NCBI RefSeq assembly: GCF_022701295.1
Contig: NZ_CP033204.1
Span: 4,303,406-4,367,405 of the forward strand
From: Sphingopyxis sp. YF1
Lineage (GTDB): Bacteria > Pseudomonadota > Alphaproteobacteria > Sphingomonadales > Sphingomonadaceae
Length of the DNA: 64,000 nucleotides
Direction of reading: 5' to 3'
The notes beneath the pieces were generated by a model. The model searched no databases, was not told the origin of the DNA, and saw only the letters and a program-made list of their open reading frames with translations. Positions 59,839 through 64,000 of this stretch are shown piece by piece; position 1 is the first letter of the stretch; every line of letters begins with the position of its first letter. The position numbers and the translations under genes are program-made.

Positions 59839-61383
59839 TCAATTGAGCCAGCTCATGGCCGCACCGGCTGCCGCCGCGCTAAGCAGCGCCGTCAGCGCAT
59901 AGCGCCACCAGTTCGACCGCTTGCCATTGCCGATGATCAGCGGAATCTCGGGCAGCGGCGGCGCGGGCGGTGCGGCGCCCTTCTTCGGCAACTGCGCGTC
60001 GAGCCGCCGGATGATGTCGGGGATCAGCGCCAGCGTCCGGCCCTGTTCGCGAATGCCGTCGGCGAGCGCCGCCTCGGGGCCCAGCTCGTCGCGAATCCAG
60101 TTCTGCACGAACGGTCCCGACACGTCCCACATGTTGATCTTCGGGTTGAGCATCGTCGCGACGCCCTCGACCATCACCATCGTCTTCTGGAGGAGGAGGA
60201 GGTGCGGCTGCGTCTGCATGTCGAAATCGCGCGTGATCGCGAACAGGCCTTCCAGCATCTGTCCGACGCTCAGCTCGCTCACCGGCTTGCCGCGCATCGG
60301 CTCGCCGACCGCGCGCAGCGCCGTCGCGAACTCCTCGACGCTGTGGTAATCGGGGACATATTGCGCCTCGAAATGGATCTCCGCGACGCGGCGGTAATTG
60401 CCCGTGGTCAGGCCATAGAGGATCTCGGCGAGCCAGTAGCGCGCCTGCCGGTTGATCCGGCCCATGATGCCGAAATCGACCGCGGCGATCGTCCCGTCGG
60501 CCTTCACGAACAAATTGCCCTGGTGCATGTCGGCGTGGAAAAAGCCTTCGGCGATCGCCTGCCGCAGGAAGGCGTTGACGAGGTGCGCCGACAGCGCCTC
60601 CATGTCGTGCCCCGCGGCGACCAGCTTGTCGCGGTGCGATATCTTGATCCCGTCGATCCAGCTCATCGTCATCACGCGGCTCGTCGTGCGGTCCCAGTCG
60701 ATCGCGGGCACCTCGTAATGCGGCACCGCGGCCATCGCATCGGCAAGCTCGGACGCCGACGCCGCCTCGCGCCTCAGGTCGAGTTCGCGCAAGGTCCAGC
60801 GGCGGAAATTGGCGATCACCTCGCGCGGGCGCAGCCTCTTGGCCTCGCCGCCAAAGGCCTCAAGATGCGCGGCCGCCCATTCATAGGTTTCGATGTCGCG
60901 CGCGAACTGCTTGTCGATACCGGGGCGGCGCACCTTCACTGCGACCTTGCGCCCGTCGGCGGTTACCGCGCCATGCACCTGCGCGATCGATGCCGAACCC
61001 ACAGGCGCGGGATCGAATTCGCGGTACAGGCTTTCGAGCGGGGCTTCGAACACCGCCTCGATTTCCTGCTTGATCCGTTCGAACGGCACCGGGGCGAGGG
61101 CGTCCTGCAACGACAGCAGATTATGCGCCGCCTCCTCGCCGACGATGTCGGGGCGCGTCGCGAGCGTCTGGCCCAGCTTGACCGCGGCCGGGCCGATCGC
61201 CTGGAAGGCGGCGGCATAGTCGGGGGTCCGGGGCTGGACGGTGCCGAAACGCGCGATGCGGCACAATCTTTTGACGCCCGCCGGCGTGGTCGGAGCGCTT
61301 TCGATCCCGCGCAGCGCACCGTGCCGCGCCAGGATGCGCCCCCATTTCAGCAGGCGAAAGATATGCGTGACGGGGCGGGTCAT
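59839..61383 (-). CDS. ubiB: UbiB-family atypical kinase (ubiquinone biosynthesis)
   Basis: A 514-residue ABC1/ADCK-like atypical kinase needed for coenzyme Q synthesis, probably an ATPase that helps extract CoQ intermediates from the membrane. The KxGQ motif is in AVKLGQTLATRPDIV, the Ala-rich loop in VGSASIAQVHGA, the nucleotide Lys in VAVKVRRPG, and HADMHQGN and VDFGIMGRI carry the catalytic and metal-binding residues. A C-terminal hydrophobic helix anchors it. It starts 13 bp after ubiE. Confidence 0.94.
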   Translation of the reverse strand: MTRPVTHIFRLLKWGRILARHGALRGIESAPTTPAGVKRLCRIARFGTVQPRTPDYAAAFQAIGPAAVKLGQTLATRPDIVGEEAAHNLLSLQDALAPVPFERIKQEIEAVFEAPLESLYREFDPAPVGSASIAQVHGAVTADGRKVAVKVRRPGIDKQFARDIETYEWAAAHLEAFGGEAKRLRPREVIANFRRWTLRELDLRREAASASELADAMAAVPHYEVPAIDWDRTTSRVMTMSWIDGIKISHRDKLVAAGHDMEALSAHLVNAFLRQAIAEGFFHADMHQGNLFVKADGTIAAVDFGIMGRINRQARYWLAEILYGLTTGNYRRVAEIHFEAQYVPDYHSVEEFATALRAVGEPMRGKPVSELSVGQMLEGLFAITRDFDMQTQPHLLLLQKTMVMVEGVATMLNPKINMWDVSGPFVQNWIRDELGPEAALADGIREQGRTLALIPDIIRRLDAQLPKKGAAPPAPPLPEIPLIIGNGKRSNWWRYALTALLSAAAAGAAMSWLN

Positions 61384-61396
61384 GCCGAATCCCCGC

Positions 61397-62134
61397 TCAC
61401 GCCTTCCACCCGCTGTGGATCGCCACCAATCCGCCCAGAATCGGCTCGACCTTGACCGAGGTGAAGCCCCCTTCGCGGATCATCTTGGCGAATTCGGGCA
61501 TCGGCGGGAAACGGCGGATCGATTCGATCAGGTAACGATAGCTGTTCTCGTCCTGCGCGATCAGCTTGCCGAGCTTGGGCACCAGATGGTGCGAATAGGC
61601 GTCATAGGCCTGCGCGAAGCCCGGCCATTCGTTGGTCGAAAATTCGAGGCAGAAAAAGCGCCCGCCGTAGCGCAGCACGCGGTGCGCTTCCTTCAGCGCC
61701 GCCGGAATGTCGGTGACGTTGCGGATGCCGAAGGCGATCGTATAGGCGTCGAAAAACTGGTCGGGGAAGGAGAGCTTCTCGGCATTCTGCTCGGACCAGA
61801 CGAGGCTGTCGATCCCGCGCTCGGCGGCGCGGTTCATGCCGACGCCCAGCATGTCGGGGTTGATGTCGGCGACGGTGATGCTCGCGCCCGCTTTCTCCAT
61901 GCGGAATGCGATGTCCCCGGTGCCGCCCGCCATGTCGAGAATCTGCTCGCCCGCGCGCGGCTTCACGCGGCGGACGAAGCGGTCCTTCCACAGCCGGTGC
62001 ATGCCCCCCGACATCGCGTCGTTCATGATGTCATATTTGCGCGCGACGCGGCTGAACACCTCGCCGACCATCGCGGTCTTGGCCCCGGCGGGGACCTGTT
62101 CGTAACCGAAGCTGACGGTGTCGGGGGTGGCCAT
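61397..62134 (-). CDS. ubiE: Demethylmenaquinone/ubiquinone C-methyltransferase UbiE
   Basis: A 245-residue SAM-dependent C-methyltransferase of ubiquinone (and menaquinone) synthesis. FSRVARKYDIMNDAMSGGMH is the family signature, with SAM motif LDMAGGTGDIAF, AFGIRNVTD and the C-terminal GLVAIHSGWK. GGAAGG precedes the ATG at 62134. It begins the leftward series that runs through ubiB, ccdAB and coaBC, and is divergent from mutM. Confidence 0.97.
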   Translation of the reverse strand: MATPDTVSFGYEQVPAGAKTAMVGEVFSRVARKYDIMNDAMSGGMHRLWKDRFVRRVKPRAGEQILDMAGGTGDIAFRMEKAGASITVADINPDMLGVGMNRAAERGIDSLVWSEQNAEKLSFPDQFFDAYTIAFGIRNVTDIPAALKEAHRVLRYGGRFFCLEFSTNEWPGFAQAYDAYSHHLVPKLGKLIAQDENSYRYLIESIRRFPPMPEFAKMIREGGFTSVKVEPILGGLVAIHSGWKA

Positions 62135-62227
62135 GATGAATGCCTTCCAGCGGGGGAGAAACGAAGTCGAACCGGCCTTTAGCGGGGCCTTGCCGCCCGC
62201 GCAAATGCCAGTTACCGCAAGGGCGAA

Positions 62228-63040
62228 ATGCCCGAGCTCCCCGAAGTCGAAACCACCGTCCGCGGCCTTGCGCCCTTCCTCGACGGACAGCGGCTGACCG
62301 CCGTCACCACCTTTCGCCCCGATCTGCGCCGCGCCTTTCCCGTCGACCTTGCGCAGCGGCTGACCGGCGCGACGGTGACCGGGCTGTCGCGGCGCGCCAA
62401 ATATGGCATCGTGTCGACCGACCGCGACGACCATATGATCTTCCATCTCGGCATGTCGGGGCGCTGGCGTACCGAAGGCGGCGAGGCGGGCAAGCACGAC
62501 CATCTGCTGCTCGAAACCGGGGCGGGGCACCGGCTGTTCCTCCACGATCCGCGCCGCTTCGGTTCGGTCGATCTCGTCGCGGGCGATCCGTTGACCGCTT
62601 TCCCGGCCTTCGTGACCCTCGGTCCCGAGCCGCTGTCCGACGCGTTCGGCGCCGCCTATCTTGCAAGCGCGCTCGCGGGTCGCCGCGCCCCGATCAAGGC
62701 GATGCTGCTCGATCAGACGATCGTCGCGGGGCTCGGCAACATCTATGTGTGCGAGGCGCTGAACATGGCGCACATCCACCCGGCGAAACCCGCCGCCGAC
62801 GTGTCGAAGGCCAGGCTCGCCCTGCTCGTGCCCGCGATCAAGGATGTGCTGACCGCCGCGATCGCCGCGGGCGGATCGACACTGCGCGACTTTCTGAGCC
62901 CCGAGGGCGACCTCGGCTATTTCGCGAAGGACTGGCGCGTCTATGGCCGCGAGGGCGAAACCTGTGAATGCGGCGGCACGATCGTCCGGATCGTCCAGTC
63001 GGGCCGCTCGACCTTCTATTGCCCCAAATGCCAGCGCTGA
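62228..63040 (+). CDS. mutM: Formamidopyrimidine-DNA glycosylase
   Basis: A 270-residue repair enzyme that removes 8-oxoguanine and formamidopyrimidines. The catalytic N-terminus is MPELPEVET (P2, E3), K58 lies in SRRAKYG, and the helix-two-turn-helix is in LLDQTIVAGLGNIYVCEAL. The C-terminal zinc finger reads CECGG then CPKCQR; its first pair is Cys-x-Cys instead of the Cys-x2-Cys of E. coli. AGGG precedes the ATG. It is divergent from ubiE. Confidence 0.96.
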   Translation: MPELPEVETTVRGLAPFLDGQRLTAVTTFRPDLRRAFPVDLAQRLTGATVTGLSRRAKYGIVSTDRDDHMIFHLGMSGRWRTEGGEAGKHDHLLLETGAGHRLFLHDPRRFGSVDLVAGDPLTAFPAFVTLGPEPLSDAFGAAYLASALAGRRAPIKAMLLDQTIVAGLGNIYVCEALNMAHIHPAKPAADVSKARLALLVPAIKDVLTAAIAAGGSTLRDFLSPEGDLGYFAKDWRVYGREGETCECGGTIVRIVQSGRSTFYCPKCQR

Positions 63041-63227
63041 TGCGGGATATTCCCGCAAGACCATTGACCCGAGCGGCCTTGCTGGCTATGGGCGCACCCT
63101 TCGAGCAGGGTCCGGTCTTCCGGAACCGGCTGCACCCGGACATTGATTCGCTGCAATCGCGCGATTCGGCTGCTCCGCTGCTGCTGCGCTCCGACTGACT
63201 TTGACCGTTTGGAAAACTGAGGAATTT

Positions 63228-63491
63228 ATGGCCAATACCCCGCAGGCAAAGAAGCGCATCCGCCGCAACCAGGCGCGGGCCGCCGTCAACAAGAACCGCG
63301 TTTCGCGCATCCGCACGCTGGTGAAGAAGGTCGAGAACGCCGTCGCCGCCGGCGACAAGGACGCCGCCGCGACCGCGCTGAAGGCTGCGCAGCCCGAAAT
63401 GGCGCGCGGCGTCGCGAAGGGCGTGCTGCACAAGAACACCGTCGCGCGCAAATATTCGCGCCTGACGAAGAGCGTCAACGCCATCGCCTGA
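63228..63491 (+). CDS. rpsT: 30S ribosomal protein S20
   Basis: An 87-residue basic ribosomal protein, starting [22 protein letters not shown] and ending [20 protein letters not shown], clearly S20. GAGGA lies five bases before the ATG. The 187-bp gap after mutM has no gene. A strong terminator follows directly. Confidence 0.97.
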   Translation: MANTPQAKKRIRRNQARAAVNKNRVSRIRTLVKKVENAVAAGDKDAAATALKAAQPEMARGVAKGVLHKNTVARKYSRLTKSVNAIA

Positions 63492-63514
63492 TTCGGCCGC
63501 GGTCGAACCGGAAC

Positions 63515-63554
63515 AAAAAGGACCCGCCGGCGCGTTGCCCGCGGGTCCTTTTTT
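63515..63554 (+). terminator. Rho-independent terminator of rpsT
   Basis: GGACCCGC (63520-63527) pairs with GCGGGTCC (63541-63548) across a 13-base loop, preceded by AAAAA and followed by six T, so it could work in both directions. Confidence 0.9.
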
Positions 63555-63978
63555 GTGCCCGCGGCAATGGCGTCATTGTGACGCCGTGATGGCAATAGTG
63601 TTGCAGCGCGGTAAGTCGCGGATTTACCGCGATTCGTTTCTTGCCGGCCCGAAATTTCAAAATAACATATTGAAAATGCTTGCTAAAATGATGCTCTGGC
63701 GCGATTCCGCGGGGGGTGACGAGTCAAGGGGCATTATTTCAGTATTTTTACAGGGCCGCCCCTTGATCGACTCGTTCCCCCCTGACTAGACAGGGGGACC
63801 GTCGGCCTTCGCCGGTGGTCGCTACAATGACATGATTCGCTTTCTGCCAGGCTGTCGCCCGGGGGCAGGATGTTTGCGCCGTGCGCGTGAGCTGGAGCAG
63901 GATCGGCGTGTGCGGCCCCGCGGCGCCGACAAGGGGGCAATCGGGGGCACGACCGCGTGATTCAGAACGGGGAGCAGT
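63555..63978. other. Leader region upstream of dnaA
   Basis: No gene is seen in these 424 bp. The part 63600-63760 is AT-rich. CCCCCTG (63778-63784) and CAGGGGG (63791-63797) form a hairpin, and CGAGTCAAGGGGC (from 63720) is partly repeated in inverted form ending at about 63774. No good DnaA box (TTATCCACA-like) is visible, so I do not call a replication origin here. Confidence 0.6.
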
Positions 63979-64000
63979 ATGACGGCAATGCGGGACATGG
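63979..64000 (+). CDS. dnaA: Probable dnaA start (cut by window edge)
   Basis: Only the first seven codons are in the window: ATG at 63979 preceded by GGGGAGCAGT, reading MTAMRDM. An in-frame ATG at 63988 is also possible. The assignment rests on the known order mutM-rpsT-dnaA in sphingomonads, as I recall it, and on the long AT-rich leader, not on the seven residues themselves. Confidence 0.45.

Overview
The window is high-GC chromosomal DNA of an alphaproteobacterium, most likely a sphingomonad (Sphingopyxis or a close relative). The reasons are two large TonB-dependent receptors, a TPR-sulfotransferase, sphingomonad-type palindromic intergenic repeats, and the order ubiB-ubiE / mutM-rpsT-(dnaA) at the right end. 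This is an inference from gene content and order; no database search was run. I see no rRNA, tRNA, CRISPR array, prophage or transposase gene.

Layout. 1-9.6 kb: a polyol utilisation locus. On the minus strand lie an uncharacterised FAD oxidoreductase, a sorbitol dehydrogenase (SDR), a mannitol 2-dehydrogenase and a ROK fructokinase, then a TonB receptor cut by the window edge. A LacI-family regulator and an MFS transporter sit beside them. A 12-bp operator core (ATAACGATAATG, once with one mismatch) recurs upstream of all four transcription units, so this looks like one LacI regulon. 9.8-18 kb: secreted and envelope hydrolases (PhoD-like and class A phosphatases, a lipase-like protein, an S41 lipoprotein protease), then ppx-rlmE. 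18-28 kb: an intergenic repeat island, a glycine-zipper protein, a phytase-like esterase, rpmB, tadA, a sirtuin, dapB, two unknown proteins, a Ste24 protease, nth and an M20 peptidase. 28.3-33 kb: a TetR-controlled oxygenase cluster (Rieske oxygenase, FAD monooxygenase, PYROXD2-like oxidoreductase). 33-46.7 kb, minus strand: an AAA+ ATPase and the gene series rne, M48-TPR protease, DsbA-like protein, TPR-sulfotransferase, TonB receptor, APC permease.

47-56 kb, plus strand: an amidase, a lactone oxidase, a DSD1-type aldolase/dehydratase, a TetR regulator, PBP1A, prfB and a lipoprotein-like methyltransferase. 56.3-62.1 kb, minus strand: a tightly packed series ubiE, ubiB, ccdA, ccdB, coaBC, dut, a ThiF-like and a DsrE-like gene, in which a CcdAB toxin-antitoxin pair is embedded between essential genes. 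62.2-64 kb: mutM, rpsT, its terminator, an AT-rich leader and the first codons of what is probably dnaA.

How it fits together. In the polyol locus, mannitol and sorbitol would both be oxidised to fructose and phosphorylated to fructose-6-phosphate. The receptor and MFS protein would supply the substrate, and the LacI protein would control every unit, including its own gene. The most novel leads are the unassigned FAD enzyme leading the polyol operon, the ccdAB module placed where it could drive coaBC-dut, a palindromic repeat that could mask the ribosome-binding site of the FAD monooxygenase, the pairing of a BepA-like protease with a membrane-anchored DsbA-like protein, and the sulfotransferase/TonB receptor/permease series.
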